DNA of 64,000 nt, taken from positions 2,474,986 to 2,538,985 of the forward strand of contig NC_015856.1 of the NCBI RefSeq assembly GCF_000221045.1, written 5' to 3'. Positions 1 to 9,666 of this stretch are shown here, piece after piece. The notes under the pieces are model-generated. The model was not told the DNA's origin. It did not search any database and saw only the letters and a list, made by a program, of their open reading frames with translations. Position numbers and translations under genes: made by a program. This DNA comes from Collimonas fungivorans Ter331 (GTDB lineage Bacteria > Pseudomonadota > Gammaproteobacteria > Burkholderiales > Burkholderiaceae_D). How positions within the stretch are numbered: position 1 is the stretch's first letter; every line of letters begins with the position of its first letter.

Positions 1-303
1 TGCCGCATCCTCTTGTCGCACCCACAGGCTGCTGCTGTAATTTGCCTGCTCGCAGCCGGGCACGTCGAAATGAAAGGCGCCTACCACCTGCACCTTGCCG
101 TGTAAAACCGTCGATACCGGATAACCGCAGGTCTGGCTCAACAACAGGTCCGGCTCCTGCCAGTGCTTTAGAAGGTCTTGCGGCTGGCCGAGCCGATGGG
201 GAACATCGTCCACGCCTTCGAGTTGCAGGTAGCGGCGCAGCCCGCTCCAGAATTCATCCAGGCTGCCGGCCGGAAACGGGTACATCGGCAACGCACATCT
301 CAT
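1..303 (-). CDS. PhnD-like substrate-binding protein, C-terminus cut by window edge
   Basis: The first 101 residues are visible and the frame runs off the window. The segment with SQTCGYP at about residues 56-62, preceded by DLLL and followed by VGAFHFD and a GC pair, is the signature of PhnD-type phosphate/phosphonate-binding proteins (periplasmic-binding fold). The ATG overlaps the stop of the upstream permease gene as ATGA, so it is translationally coupled to the osmoprotectant operon. No signal peptide is visible at this start, so it may act in the cytoplasm or be mis-started. The ligand cannot be read from the sequence. Confidence 0.7.
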   Translation of the reverse strand, partial: MRCALPMYPFPAGSLDEFWSGLRRYLQLEGVDDVPHRLGQPQDLLKHWQEPDLLLSQTCGYPVSTVLHGKVQVVGAFHFDVPGCEQANYSSSLWVRQEDAA

Positions 304-1058
304 GCACTGCCTCCGCCATGCAAACCTGCCTGCGGCGTCCAGCGCTGCGACAGCAGGTCAAACAGCTGGTCGGCCACGATGGCCAGCAGCGCAACCAGCA
401 ACGCACCCTGGATCACATAGGCGGTATTGAAGCCGCTCAGGCCGACGATGATCGGCAGTCCCAGCGTCTTGGCGCCGACGGTGGATGCAATCGCCGCCGT
501 GCCGATATTGATCACCACCGAAGTGCGCACGCCGGCCAGTATGACCGGCGCCGCCAGCGGCAGTTCGACCCGGTACAGGATCTGCCAGCGGTTCATGCCG
601 ATGCCGCGCGCAATTTCCAGGATGGCCGGCGAGATCGAGGACAAGCCGCTCATCGCGCCTTGCGCCACCGGCAGCACGCCGTACATGACCAGCGCGATCA
701 GGGCCGGGGTTTCGCCGAAACCGATCAGCGGCACTGCCACCGCCAGCACCGCCACCGGAGGAAACGACTGGCTGATCGCCAGCACCGTTTCCAGGGAAGA
801 GCGGAACGGCCGGCCTGCCGGTCTGGTCACCAGCAGGCCCGCCGCCACGCCGCCCACCACCGCAATCGCGCCCGACAGCAGCACGATGCTCAAATGCGCC
901 AGCACCAGCGTGGTGAATGCATCTTGCATGTACATAGGGCGGGCCAGCTGCGGGAAAACGGCGGCAAACAGGGGCGCCGTCAGCGGCATGCCGAAGGTAA
1001 AAGCCAGCAGCAACAGGCTGCTGACGGCGAGCCAGCGATGGCGCTGGAGCCGGTTCAT
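300..1058 (-). CDS. yehW: Osmoprotectant ABC transporter permease, YehW type
   Basis: This 252-residue integral membrane protein would form one half of the permease channel of a glycine-betaine-type importer. Hydrophobic helices cover most of the chain from residue 8. The EAA-type loop that contacts the ATPase is visible near residues 148-176 ([12 protein letters not shown] followed by ELPLAAP). Length and position match E. coli YehW, the short permease of the yehZYXW operon. It overlaps the ATPase gene by 4 bp (ATGA) and the next gene by 4 bp, so it is part of one transcript. Confidence 0.85.
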   Translation of the reverse strand: MNRLQRHRWLAVSSLLLLAFTFGMPLTAPLFAAVFPQLARPMYMQDAFTTLVLAHLSIVLLSGAIAVVGGVAAGLLVTRPAGRPFRSSLETVLAISQSFPPVAVLAVAVPLIGFGETPALIALVMYGVLPVAQGAMSGLSSISPAILEIARGIGMNRWQILYRVELPLAAPVILAGVRTSVVINIGTAAIASTVGAKTLGLPIIVGLSGFNTAYVIQGALLVALLAIVADQLFDLLSQRWTPQAGLHGGGSA

Positions 1059-1987
1059 CGCGGCGCCTCGAGCAGGTCGGAGAAATGCAGCACGCCGGCA
1101 GCCTGGCCTTGTTCGTCGACCACCGGCAGGCTGTGCGCCTTGCGCGTGATGAAGGCGGACAAGGCTTCGCGCAGCGTGCTGCTGCTACGGATCGGTTCGC
1201 CGGGAATCGGGGGCTCGCCGCGTACCCGGCCGGCGATCTTGTCCAGCCCGAGCAGGCGGATGCCGACATCGCTCTGGCCGACAAATTCGCGCACAAACTC
1301 GTTTTCGGGAGTCAGCAGGAAATCGCGCGGCGTGCCTTGCTGCACGATGCGGCCATGGTCCATCAGCACAATCCGTTGGCCTAGCGCCAGGGCTTCGTCG
1401 ATGTCGTGGGTCACCAGCACGATGGTCTTGCCGGACAGCTTGTGGATATTGGCCAGCTCCTGCTGCAGGCTGGCGCGGGTCACCGGATCGAGCGCGCCGA
1501 ACGGTTCATCCATCAGCAGCACGTCGGGATCGGCCGCCAGCGCACGCGCCACGCCTACCCGTTGCTGCTGGCCGCCGGACAGCTGGTCGGGATAACGATG
1601 GCGGAATTTTTCGGGGGACAGGTGCAGCAGTTCCAGCAGTTCGCTGACGCGGTCGTGGATCTTTGCCTTCGGCCATTTCAGCAGGACCGGGACGGCGCTG
1701 ATGTTCTGCTCCACGGTCCAGTGCGGAAACAGCCCGACCGACTGGATCGCATAACCGATACGGCGCCGCAATTGCTCCGGCGAGTGCTCGACCACCGGCT
1801 TGCCGTGCAGCCTGATGCTGCCGCTGTCCGGTTCCAGCAAGCGGTTCAACAGTTTCAGCAAGGTCGACTTGCCGGAGCCGGAAGTGCCGATCAGCACCAC
1901 GAATTCACCGTTCTTGATGGTCAGGGACAGCTCGCTGACCGCTGGCCAGCCGTTGAACGATTTGCGGACTTCGCTGATTTCAATCAT
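1055..1987 (-). CDS. yehX: Osmoprotectant ABC transporter ATP-binding protein, YehX type
   Basis: This 310-residue ABC ATPase would energise uptake by the two flanking permeases. Walker A is GTSGSGKST near residues 34-42, the signature is LSGGQQQR, Walker B is VLLMDEP, and the H-loop is LVTHD. The C-terminal 65 residues form a single CBS-like module ([13 protein letters not shown] to SLPVVDEQG). OpuA-type ATPases use CBS modules to sense ionic strength, so osmotic gating is possible but inferred. It overlaps yehY by 8 bp and yehW by 4 bp. Confidence 0.88.
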   Translation of the reverse strand: MIEISEVRKSFNGWPAVSELSLTIKNGEFVVLIGTSGSGKSTLLKLLNRLLEPDSGSIRLHGKPVVEHSPEQLRRRIGYAIQSVGLFPHWTVEQNISAVPVLLKWPKAKIHDRVSELLELLHLSPEKFRHRYPDQLSGGQQQRVGVARALAADPDVLLMDEPFGALDPVTRASLQQELANIHKLSGKTIVLVTHDIDEALALGQRIVLMDHGRIVQQGTPRDFLLTPENEFVREFVGQSDVGIRLLGLDKIAGRVRGEPPIPGEPIRSSSTLREALSAFITRKAHSLPVVDEQGQAAGVLHFSDLLEAPR

Positions 1988-3185
1988 GGATTTTTCTCCT
2001 GAAGATAGCGATCGCTACCTTGAATAGCGTATCGACCCCGATGGCCAGCAGGATCACCGGGATCACGCCCAGCAGCACCAGGTCCAGCGCGCTGCTCGAC
2101 ATGCCCTGGAACATGAGGACGCCGAAACCGCCGGCGCCGATCAGCGCCGCCACCACCGCCAGCCCGATCGCCTGCACGGTAGTGACGCGGACGCTGGCCA
2201 GGAACACCGGCAACGCCAACGGCAGTTCGACATGGAAAAATATCTGCCAGGGCGACATGCCGATGCCGCTGGCGGCTTCGCGCACGTCGGCCGGCACCTG
2301 CTCCAGCCCGGCCAAGGTGCCGTGCGCCATCGGCAGCAGCGAATACAAGGTCAGCGCCAGCAACGCCGGCGGCAGGCCGACGCCGCCGATGCCTGATTGC
2401 GGAAACAGGCTGCCCAGCAGCGCCAGCGGGCCGATCAGCAAGCCGAACAGGGCAATCGAGGGGATGGTCTGGATGACGTTAAGCACCGGGAACAGCAGCT
2501 TGCGCGCCCGCCGGCTGCGGAAAGACAGGGCGCCAAGCAGGGCGCCGAGCAGCACCGCGGGCAATACCGAAAACAGCACCAGCTGCAGGTGGCGCAGCAG
2601 CGCCAGGTTGAATGCGTCCTGGTGATTCTGGTATTCCTTTAGCAGCGACAGGCTATCCAGGTAACCCGAAGCGAGCAGCGCCGCGAGCGGCGCTGACGCA
2701 AGCAATATCAGCGCTACCCGCGCCGGCAGGCTGAGGGTGAGGCCGCGCAACGCCTCCGCCAGTTGCAGCCAGGCGGTCAGCAGCAACAGCCAGAAAGCGC
2801 CGCCGAACGAGATGCGCGCCAGGGAATCCGCCTCGCCGCTGCGCAGCTGGGCTTCATGCCCGGCCAGAGCCAGCAGGCCGCCGCTGAGCGCCGCCGCTGC
2901 AATGAGCAGGACAATATAGGTAAGGCGGCAGGGCCGCAGCCAAGGCGCCGCCAGCAGCGGCAGGGCCGGCAGCGCCAGCAGCCAGTAGCGCGCGGCAAGC
3001 TGGCTGAGCAAGATGCCCTGGCCGCTGAGCAGCCGATTGGGGGCGTAGGTCAGCAAAGGCAGGTTGGTGGCGGCGACGATCGCGACAATCACCAGCAGCA
3101 GGTGCACCGGGTTATGCAGCTTGAGTGACGGCAGCGCGACGTTGCCCACGCGCCATGGCTGGTTGGCCAGACGCGCCATGGTCAT
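1980..3185 (-). CDS. yehY: Osmoprotectant ABC transporter permease, YehY type
   Basis: This 401-residue polytopic membrane protein is the longer partner permease. The N-terminal 180 residues contain extra hydrophobic helices not present in YehW. The C-terminal half is the BPD_transp_1 domain, with an EAA loop near residues 305-335 (REAASGIGMSPWQ then ELPLALP). Its length is close to E. coli YehY. It overlaps the binding-protein gene by 4 bp and the ATPase gene by 8 bp, which makes a tightly coupled ZYXW operon. Confidence 0.87.
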   Translation of the reverse strand: MTMARLANQPWRVGNVALPSLKLHNPVHLLLVIVAIVAATNLPLLTYAPNRLLSGQGILLSQLAARYWLLALPALPLLAAPWLRPCRLTYIVLLIAAAALSGGLLALAGHEAQLRSGEADSLARISFGGAFWLLLLTAWLQLAEALRGLTLSLPARVALILLASAPLAALLASGYLDSLSLLKEYQNHQDAFNLALLRHLQLVLFSVLPAVLLGALLGALSFRSRRARKLLFPVLNVIQTIPSIALFGLLIGPLALLGSLFPQSGIGGVGLPPALLALTLYSLLPMAHGTLAGLEQVPADVREAASGIGMSPWQIFFHVELPLALPVFLASVRVTTVQAIGLAVVAALIGAGGFGVLMFQGMSSSALDLVLLGVIPVILLAIGVDTLFKVAIAIFRRKIHD

Positions 3186-4111
3186 TTAATAAAACCTTTG
3201 CTGCGCAGGTAATCGCCGGCTATCTTGCGGGCGTCGCGTCCTTCGATGGCGATGCCGGCGTTGAGTTTTTGCAGCGTCGGACTATCCAGCGACAGGAACA
3301 CCGGCTTCAGCAGACCGGCGATCTTGGGATATTTCGCCAGCACCTCGCTGCGGATCACCGCGGTCGGCGCATAGACCGGCTGCACCGACTTGACATCGTC
3401 CAGCGCCACCAGCCCCAGCGCCGCCAGTGCGCCGTCGGTGCCGTACACCATCGCGGCGTTGACGCCGGAAGTCTGTTCCGCGGCGGCCTTGATCGTGGCC
3501 GCCGTATCGCCGCCCGCCAGGGTCAGTAGCTGGTCCTGTTTCAACTTGAATCCGTAGGTGTTTTCAAAAGCCGGCAAGGCGTCCGGGCGCTCGATGAATT
3601 CCGCCGAAGCCGCCAGCTTGAAATGTCCGCCCTGGCTGATCCAGCGGCCGAGGTCGGTCAGCGTCTTGAGCTTGTTGGCCTGCGCCACATCCTTGTGCAC
3701 CGCGATCAGCCAGGTGTTGTTGGCGGGGGACGGCGTCAGCCATGTCAGCTTGTTTTTATCGAGGTCGAGCTTTTTCACCAGCTGGTAACCGGCTTCGGCA
3801 TTTTTCCAGGCCGGGTTTTTTTCATCGGAAAAGAAAAAAGCGCCGTTGCCGGTGTATTCAGGATAGATGTCGAGCTCGCCCGAGATCAGCGCGCCGCGCA
3901 CTACCTTGGTGGTGCCCAGCTGCAGGCGGTTGACGGTCTTGATGCCGTTGGCTTCCAGCACCAGCTGGATCAGGTTGCCCAGCAGCGCGCCTTCGGTATC
4001 GATCTTGGAACCGACCCGGACCGGTTCGGCGGCCTGGGCCATGGGCGAAAACAGGGTAGCGACCAAGGTGGTGGCCAAGGCGGCGCCCAGCAGGCGAGTG
4101 TAAAGACTCAT
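3182..4111 (-). CDS. osmF: Osmoprotectant-binding periplasmic protein, OsmF/YehZ type
   Basis: This 309-residue periplasmic protein should capture a quaternary-amine osmolyte for the YehYXW transporter. The ATG at 4111 is chosen because GGAG lies six bases upstream and a clean signal peptide follows (MSLYTRLLGAALATT to AQAAEPV). An in-frame ATG at 4165 would add 18 residues ahead of the signal and lacks a good ribosome site. The OpuAC-type fold is indicated by VGSKIDTEGALLGN near the mature start and by SGELDIYPEYTGN. It is first of the four transporter genes. YehZ-type systems bind betaine with low affinity, so the true ligand is open. Confidence 0.87.
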   Translation of the reverse strand: MSLYTRLLGAALATTLVATLFSPMAQAAEPVRVGSKIDTEGALLGNLIQLVLEANGIKTVNRLQLGTTKVVRGALISGELDIYPEYTGNGAFFFSDEKNPAWKNAEAGYQLVKKLDLDKNKLTWLTPSPANNTWLIAVHKDVAQANKLKTLTDLGRWISQGGHFKLAASAEFIERPDALPAFENTYGFKLKQDQLLTLAGGDTAATIKAAAEQTSGVNAAMVYGTDGALAALGLVALDDVKSVQPVYAPTAVIRSEVLAKYPKIAGLLKPVFLSLDSPTLQKLNAGIAIEGRDARKIAGDYLRSKGFIK

Positions 4112-4139
4112 GTTGACTCCGTTAGATAGCGATGCCGGT

Positions 4140-5108
4140 TCAGGCAAAGGGATGGATATCGGCAATCACCGGTGTGCCGCGATGGCGCCACAGCAGCGGC
4201 AGGTAGCCGCGCTCGACGAAGCCGTCGCTGCGTTCCAGGTAGGTCTCGCGTTCGGCCAGATAGGCTTGTCGTAGGTGGAACCATGGCAGTCCGGGGTGCA
4301 GGTGATGTACAAGATGGTAATTCAAATTCAGGAACAGCAGGCGCCATGGCCATGCTGCCTCGTTGATTACCGAACGTCCCTGTGTGGCTTCGACCGCCCG
4401 GTGTTCGTAGAAAGAACGCACCATGGTCAGGCTGAGGGCGGGATAAGCGACCGCGAACAGGTAGTACCAGGGGGATATTCCGGCGCCGTGCAGGAATACC
4501 AGCAGCGCCGCCAGCAGCGCCAGGTGCCAGCCCCAGGTAACAATGGTTTTCCGGTTGCGCTGCCGCCATGCGCTGCGGACGGTCTGCGACCATGCCAGTG
4601 CCGGCCCGGCCAGCAGGCGGCCGCCGGAGGTATTGCGGAAACGGCGCAAGGCCCTTCCCAGCGGCCTGCCGCTCTGCAGCGACACGTAATAGGTTTCCGG
4701 ATCGGCGCCAGGCAGCGTCAGTATCTTTTCATCGCGATGATGGGCAAGGTGGCTGTCGCGATATACCGCGTACGGATACCACACTGCCAGCGGCAACTGG
4801 CCGAACAGGGCGTTGAAACCGGCGTGGCGGGTCGGATGGCCGTGTATCAGCTCGTGCTGCAGCGACATGTACCAGGCGCTCAGTGCGATCAGCACAGGGG
4901 TGCCGAGCCACGGGTCCAGTTCGCGCCAATGCAGCACGGTGGCCAGCCAGCCGCCGTAGATCAGGGCGATCAGTCCCCAGGTAGGCAATTCCAGGCGCGC
5001 CAGCCATGCCGCGGCCGGCGTCTTTTCTTCCGCTGGGGCTACAGCCGCGGTCAACAGCTCAGGTTGACCAAGGAAATGGAATTTGGGGTCGTGAGGTAAA
5101 AAGTACAT
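4140..5108 (-). CDS. Membrane fatty-acid desaturase family protein
   Basis: This is a di-iron membrane desaturase/hydroxylase of about 322 residues. The three histidine boxes are all present: HELIHGH near residue 85, HLAHHRD near residue 120, and HLVHHLHP near residue 270. Four hydrophobic spans lie between them. The ATG at 5108 has AGAGAG seven bases upstream; an ATG six codons earlier (5126) is possible. The gene ends 28 bp before osmF on the same strand, so membrane lipid change and osmolyte uptake may be transcribed together. The substrate (acyl chain or another lipid) is not determined. Confidence 0.8.
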   Translation of the reverse strand: MYFLPHDPKFHFLGQPELLTAAVAPAEEKTPAAAWLARLELPTWGLIALIYGGWLATVLHWRELDPWLGTPVLIALSAWYMSLQHELIHGHPTRHAGFNALFGQLPLAVWYPYAVYRDSHLAHHRDEKILTLPGADPETYYVSLQSGRPLGRALRRFRNTSGGRLLAGPALAWSQTVRSAWRQRNRKTIVTWGWHLALLAALLVFLHGAGISPWYYLFAVAYPALSLTMVRSFYEHRAVEATQGRSVINEAAWPWRLLFLNLNYHLVHHLHPGLPWFHLRQAYLAERETYLERSDGFVERGYLPLLWRHRGTPVIADIHPFA

Positions 5109-5223
5109 GCGCGGCTCTCTTTCCATTAGCCGCGAATATATAGTAGGTATATGCCAAGAAAGAACGAATCATTTGGAACAACTATATACGGAATAAATAT
5201 ATGCCCTGGACGCCTGGCGCCGT

Positions 5224-5826
5224 TCAGGCGCCTGCGGCTTTGCTGGCCTGGGGAATGTTCTCCAGTTTCCGCGCCATGCTGAACAATTGCTGCTCGAGGA
5301 GCTTGATCTTTTTTTCCTGAATGATTTCGGTTGCGGATTTTTCCGGGACGGAGAGTGGGACAGGCGGGAATATTTTCTTGATTTCTTCGACCGAGGGTAG
5401 GGGAACAGCCGGCCAGCGGATCAGTTGTATGCCCGCGGCTTCCATGGCGCTGTTTTTTCTGGCGTCGCGTTTTTGCGCCGCTGCGGTGGCGTGGGATCTG
5501 TCATCGATTTCAATGCCCGCAAGGACGTCCAGCGATCCATTGCAGATGACGAAATCCAGGCTTTTCGCACTGATCGTGTTGAACGCGCCGCCCTGTTTTT
5601 TTGCATCGATGCAGCTCGAAAGCGCTACCTGGGCCAGGACCACATAACCCGGAAGGGCATCGATCAGTTTCCAGTACATTTCCCGTTCGTTTGCCGTCAG
5701 CAGCGCCTTGCTTTTGTACTGGTAGCCGGCCTTTGCGTTTTCCGTCCTGCCTTTTTTGCTCGCCAGGGCAGCAATGACAGCCAAGACGATCAAACCGAGA
5801 ATGATTAAACCCAATGCCTTTAGCAT
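5224..5826 (-). CDS. DUF2726 domain protein with N-terminal membrane anchor
   Basis: This 200-residue protein has a hydrophobic N-terminal helix (residues 3-22), then a DUF2726 module from about residue 42 (LLTANEREMYWKL) to residue 140. The module keeps the core pattern of the family: KSLDFVICN, IEIDDRSH and RDARKN, ending in GIQLIRWP. DUF2726 resembles restriction-endonuclease-like folds, and the D and E-x-D residues are compatible with that, but no activity is known here. A GGGGAG ribosome site precedes the ATG. It is probably a single-gene unit. Confidence 0.75.
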   Translation of the reverse strand: MLKALGLIILGLIVLAVIAALASKKGRTENAKAGYQYKSKALLTANEREMYWKLIDALPGYVVLAQVALSSCIDAKKQGGAFNTISAKSLDFVICNGSLDVLAGIEIDDRSHATAAAQKRDARKNSAMEAAGIQLIRWPAVPLPSVEEIKKIFPPVPLSVPEKSATEIIQEKKIKLLEQQLFSMARKLENIPQASKAAGA

Positions 5827-6087
5827 TTGTTCTCCCCTGATGGAATTTTTGCAACTTTATCAGCTTTGGCGAAAAAACAGCAGATTCGTATTCAACTTCC
5901 GCTCCGTGAATGCATGGGAGCCGCTACGCCGTCGGAGCTTTTTATATGGAAATGGTCTACCGGCGTGTGAATGGAATGTTGCGGAATCGGACGTTGCGCC
6001 AATCATGCGAAAATGGGCAAGCTTCGTCAACGGCTTGGCAAAAAAACTGAGCAAGAACCGGGCCAAACATTGGCCCTCAAGGAAAAC

Positions 6088-6525
6088 ATGATGTCTATCG
6101 ACTGGAGCGCATTTACCCCATGGCCAGCGTTGCTTGGCGGCCTGCTGATCGGCCTGGCCGCGGCCATGTTCGTACTGTTGAATGGCCGTATAGCGGGAAT
6201 CAGCGGCATCCTGGGCGGTTTGCTGCAGCCGGCGCGAGGAGATGTCGGCTGGCGCGCCGCCTTCTTGCTAGGGCTGATCGGCTCTCCGCTGGCCTATGCC
6301 TGGTTTGCAACGTTGCCCGCCGTGCAGATTGACGCCGGCTTCGGCGCCTTGATTGCGGCCGGGCTGCTGGTCGGCATCGGCACCCGTTATGGTTCCGGCT
6401 GCACCAGCGGCCACGGCGTCTGCGGCTTGTCGCGCCTGTCGCCGCGTTCGCTGGCGGCCACCGTCGTTTTCATGGGCTGCGGTTTTGTTATTGTCTACGG
6501 GATACGCCACCTGTTCGCCGCCTAA
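6088..6525 (+). CDS. YeeE/YedE sulfur-compound permease, N-terminal half protein
   Basis: This is a membrane protein of about 145 residues with four or five helices. The conserved [14 protein letters not shown] motif near residues 90-103 is typical of the YeeE/YedE (DUF395) family that imports thiosulfate or related sulfur compounds. The Cys residues of this motif handle the substrate in TsuA-type structures. Two ATGs (6088, 6091) follow AAGGA; either may start. The partner half is encoded 10 bp downstream, so the pair forms a split permease. Confidence 0.8.
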   Translation: MMSIDWSAFTPWPALLGGLLIGLAAAMFVLLNGRIAGISGILGGLLQPARGDVGWRAAFLLGLIGSPLAYAWFATLPAVQIDAGFGALIAAGLLVGIGTRYGSGCTSGHGVCGLSRLSPRSLAATVVFMGCGFVIVYGIRHLFAA

Positions 6526-6535
6526 GGAAAAATCC

Positions 6536-6970
6536 ATGCTCATCATCACATCGTTGCTTGCCGGCCTGGTGTTCGGGCTGGGACTGATCGTATCCGGCAT
6601 GGCGAATCCGGCCAAAGTGCTTGGTTTCCTGGATCTCGGCGGCGCCTGGGACCCGTCGCTGGCGTTCGTGATGGCCGGCGCCATTGCGCTGGGGCTGGCG
6701 GCATTCTCTTTTGCAAAACGCAGAACCAGGTCTTTGATCGGCGCCGAGATGAAACTGCCCGCCGCACGCCATATCGATCGCAGCCTGCTGATCGGCAGCG
6801 CCGTGTTTGGCGCAGGCTGGGGGATGGCGGGCATTTGCCCGGGACCGGCCCTGGTTGATCTCGGCATGGGCGAGACGAAAGCGCTGGTGTTTGTAGCGGC
6901 GATGCTGGCAGGCATGGCGGTGTTCGAGATTGCCGAGAAGCGCCGGCGCGCGACCAGATCGCCGCATTGA
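6536..6970 (+). CDS. YeeE/YedE (DUF6691-like) permease, C-terminal half protein
   Basis: This 144-residue membrane protein is the second half of the split sulfur permease. It begins with [19 protein letters not shown] and carries the family motif [13 protein letters not shown] near residues 93-106, which includes the conserved Cys. An AAGGA sits eight bases before the ATG, straddling the stop codon of the first half, so translation is probably coupled. No rhodanese or sulfurtransferase gene is adjacent, so the sulfur substrate is inferred only from the family. Confidence 0.8.
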   Translation: MLIITSLLAGLVFGLGLIVSGMANPAKVLGFLDLGGAWDPSLAFVMAGAIALGLAAFSFAKRRTRSLIGAEMKLPAARHIDRSLLIGSAVFGAGWGMAGICPGPALVDLGMGETKALVFVAAMLAGMAVFEIAEKRRRATRSPH

Positions 6971-7219
6971 ATACTGCAGTACCGAGGCTGCTGTTCTGCA
7001 GCCCTTTCTATCGACGATCCACCATGTGTTGACCAGAAAACGCGCCCGCGCATCCAGACGCCGGCGCGCAGACTTGTTCTCGCCAGCGTCATTATCCGGT
7101 AACAAAACGTAGTTACTATCCGGAAAGATTTTTAACGCGTCTTATCAGAAGCGGTGATTCCATCGCTCCTTCGCGCAAATTTTACTTTCCAATCAGGATG
7201 TCGACATGGTGCTGACGCG

Positions 7220-9646
7220 ATGAAACCTGACGTAAGCAAGTGGTCTCGCTCCGGACGCCGCCGCCGCTTGCCGCGGCGCGTATTTAGCCACATGCCTGGC
7301 CACGCATACAGCCGCGGCGCGATACTGCCGATCGGGATTTTTTTCCTGGCGGTGCTGTGCATCGGCATATTTTCCGTCTATAACATGGCGCAGGTGACCA
7401 GCGACAAGCGCCGGCTGGTCAACGCCGCCGATGCGATTGCTTACAGCACCGCCAATATCGCGGCGGAAGGCCTGAACTACACCGCCTATACCAACCGCGC
7501 GATGATCGCCAACTACCAGGCGGTGGGGCAGATGACAGCTATGTGGTCGAACGTCACCATGTCGGACCAGTACTGGAAAAACAATACCAAGGTGATGAAG
7601 GCCACCGCCGCGCTGACCAAATTCATTCCCTACATCGGCGCCGGCCTGTCGAGCGTGCTCAATGCGGTTTCCACCTTCGGCAAGTATTGGGAAAAAATCG
7701 TCGACGGCGTGCGCGTCACCAGCCAGGTGCTGGCCAACGCCGGCACCGCCACCACCTCGCTGACCAACTACGCGATCTTCGCCTCGCAGCAGGTGCACCT
7801 GACTACCACCGTCTCGGCCATGATCGCGATGCAAAAGGACCTGCTGACGGCCAATGCGCCGCGAGCCGAGTATGTGCCGCAGACCATCATGTACCAGGTC
7901 GCCAAGAGCGTGGTGGACTTCGGCAGCATGATCAAGCTGCACCAGCCGCCGCGCAAGTTCATGGGCAGCACCGAGATGAAGACCAAGCTGCCGGACAGCA
8001 CCGGCACCGCCGAGTTCAACCTGGTGCACCGGGTGATGATGCAGGACATGATCAAGCTGACCAGCGCCATGGGCGGCCGCCGCCTGTTTCCTAACGCGGT
8101 CGGCCTGTGGGCGGTGGACGGCTGCAACCTGAGCGGCATCAACGGCATCCTGACCGGGCTCTCGGCCAACGGCCTGGAGCAGATCGTGCCGGCGCTGCAA
8201 GGCAACGTTGCGGCAGACGTCATCGGCCCGGTGATTGAAGCGTTCATGAACACGGTCGGCCTGGTTGTCAGCCCGATCATGTGCCTCTACGAACGCACCG
8301 GCGGCACCCGCATGATCCAGATGCAGGACGGCACTTATGCGTGGAGCAATATCGACATCATGGAGATCAATCCGCACCTGTTCAATATCCACATCCCGAT
8401 GGCCGGCGCGGTGACGATGTCCAAGGTCGGCCGCCAGGGCCTGAACAAGAACCAGGAAGTGCCTGAAGACCTGGCCAAGTTCGTGGACGTGGTGAAAGAC
8501 ACGTCATCCTGGAAGAAATCGTTCTGGGGCGAGGCTACCGGCATCGACGATTGCCTGTATTTCACACTGCCCAACGGCGAGCTCTATGCGCCGCGAATAA
8601 GCGGCGCCTGCGGCTCGCTGTCTGCCGGCGCGGCCAAGAAATACTACGAGCGCGGCGTCATGAATATCGCCCAATCCTCCGGCGAGCGTGCGATGAAGGG
8701 CCAGGCGCAGATCGCCACCGCCAGCCAGGCGCTCAACAACGCCGCCATGGCGACCCTGGACCCGGTGATCAATGCCGCCGGCGCAGGCGTCAATTCCTCC
8801 AGTTCCTCCCAGTCCGCAGTCAATCTGCCGGACGCCAACGCCGGCAACCTGAGCGGCGTGGTGGGCGGCGCCCCGGCCGGCATGCCAGCCTCCGGCGCCG
8901 CGCTCAATGCGCCCAATCCCGGCAGCGCCGATGCGGAAGTGGCGGTGGCGACGGCCATGGCGCAGCAGGCGGTCAACTTCCAGCAGCTGTCCAGCCTGGG
9001 CGGCAATGTCGCCAGCTCCATCTCGAACATGCTGGGCAGCGGTTTTTCGCTGGCCACCTCGGCGTTCGACGATCCGCTGGACGCACCCAACGGTTTTCTC
9101 CAGTTCATCCTCAAGGCCTTGGGCCTGGGCGACCTGATCGACGTCCTCAGCATGCGCACTTCGCGCGGCACCGAAACCCTGTTCCAGAAACCCGGCCTGG
9201 GCGGCGCGGTGGCGGCGGACATGGGCCTGCCGGCGGAGCGTTTCGGCCTGTGGGAAATGCGCGGCGCCAACATGGGCAACTACCAGCTGGGCGACCGCGA
9301 AGCCAGCAACCTGTTCGTGGCCAGCAAGGAAGTACAGGACAACGCCTTGAAGGATGTCGGACCGTCGTTCGTGGTGGCGCTGCAGCAGAACGTCGACAAG
9401 ACGCCGCTGCGCGCGGAAAGCAAATTCAACCTCGGGCGCGCGCCCATGCACGACTACGATACCGAACTCAAGCAGGATTATCTGAAGGCAATCGGCAAGG
9501 CGCGCGTTTATTACCGGGCGCCGGTAGAGCGCTGGACCACGCGCGGCCAGATCGTCTCGCACGCCAACCTGATGTTGCCGTACTGGAACGCACGGCTCGA
9601 AGGCTTGAACTATCCCGAGAAAGCACTGTTTTTCATCATTAACTGA
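7220..9646 (+). CDS. Large TadG-like Flp-pilus-associated protein
   Basis: This protein of about 808 residues has a basic N-terminus, one hydrophobic helix at about residues 34-55 (AILPIGIFFLAVLCIG), then the Tad-type segment NMAQVTSDKRRLVNAADAIAYS. That segment is the usual start of TadG-like proteins (PF13400). The rest is a long extracytoplasmic region with Ala/Gly/Ser-rich stretches near residues 490-600. ATG 7220 is the first ATG in frame; a GTG at 7154 or ATG 7292 is possible, because no start has a clear ribosome site. It pairs with a TadE-like gene 20 bp downstream, while the Tad secretion ATPase and secretin are not in the window. Confidence 0.7.
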   Translation: MKPDVSKWSRSGRRRRLPRRVFSHMPGHAYSRGAILPIGIFFLAVLCIGIFSVYNMAQVTSDKRRLVNAADAIAYSTANIAAEGLNYTAYTNRAMIANYQAVGQMTAMWSNVTMSDQYWKNNTKVMKATAALTKFIPYIGAGLSSVLNAVSTFGKYWEKIVDGVRVTSQVLANAGTATTSLTNYAIFASQQVHLTTTVSAMIAMQKDLLTANAPRAEYVPQTIMYQVAKSVVDFGSMIKLHQPPRKFMGSTEMKTKLPDSTGTAEFNLVHRVMMQDMIKLTSAMGGRRLFPNAVGLWAVDGCNLSGINGILTGLSANGLEQIVPALQGNVAADVIGPVIEAFMNTVGLVVSPIMCLYERTGGTRMIQMQDGTYAWSNIDIMEINPHLFNIHIPMAGAVTMSKVGRQGLNKNQEVPEDLAKFVDVVKDTSSWKKSFWGEATGIDDCLYFTLPNGELYAPRISGACGSLSAGAAKKYYERGVMNIAQSSGERAMKGQAQIATASQALNNAAMATLDPVINAAGAGVNSSSSSQSAVNLPDANAGNLSGVVGGAPAGMPASGAALNAPNPGSADAEVAVATAMAQQAVNFQQLSSLGGNVASSISNMLGSGFSLATSAFDDPLDAPNGFLQFILKALGLGDLIDVLSMRTSRGTETLFQKPGLGGAVAADMGLPAERFGLWEMRGANMGNYQLGDREASNLFVASKEVQDNALKDVGPSFVVALQQNVDKTPLRAESKFNLGRAPMHDYDTELKQDYLKAIGKARVYYRAPVERWTTRGQIVSHANLMLPYWNARLEGLNYPEKALFFIIN

Positions 9647-9666
9647 TATCCGGCCGGAAAGACTTC

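Noticed and set aside
42-1595. A 517-codon plus-strand frame at the window start
   Set aside because: It is antisense to the permease and ATPase of the osmoprotectant operon and has low-complexity Arg/Gln composition.
5860-6066. Short minus-strand frame between DUF2726 and the sulfur permease
   Set aside because: It lacks a ribosome site and family resemblance, and overlaps the likely permease promoter.
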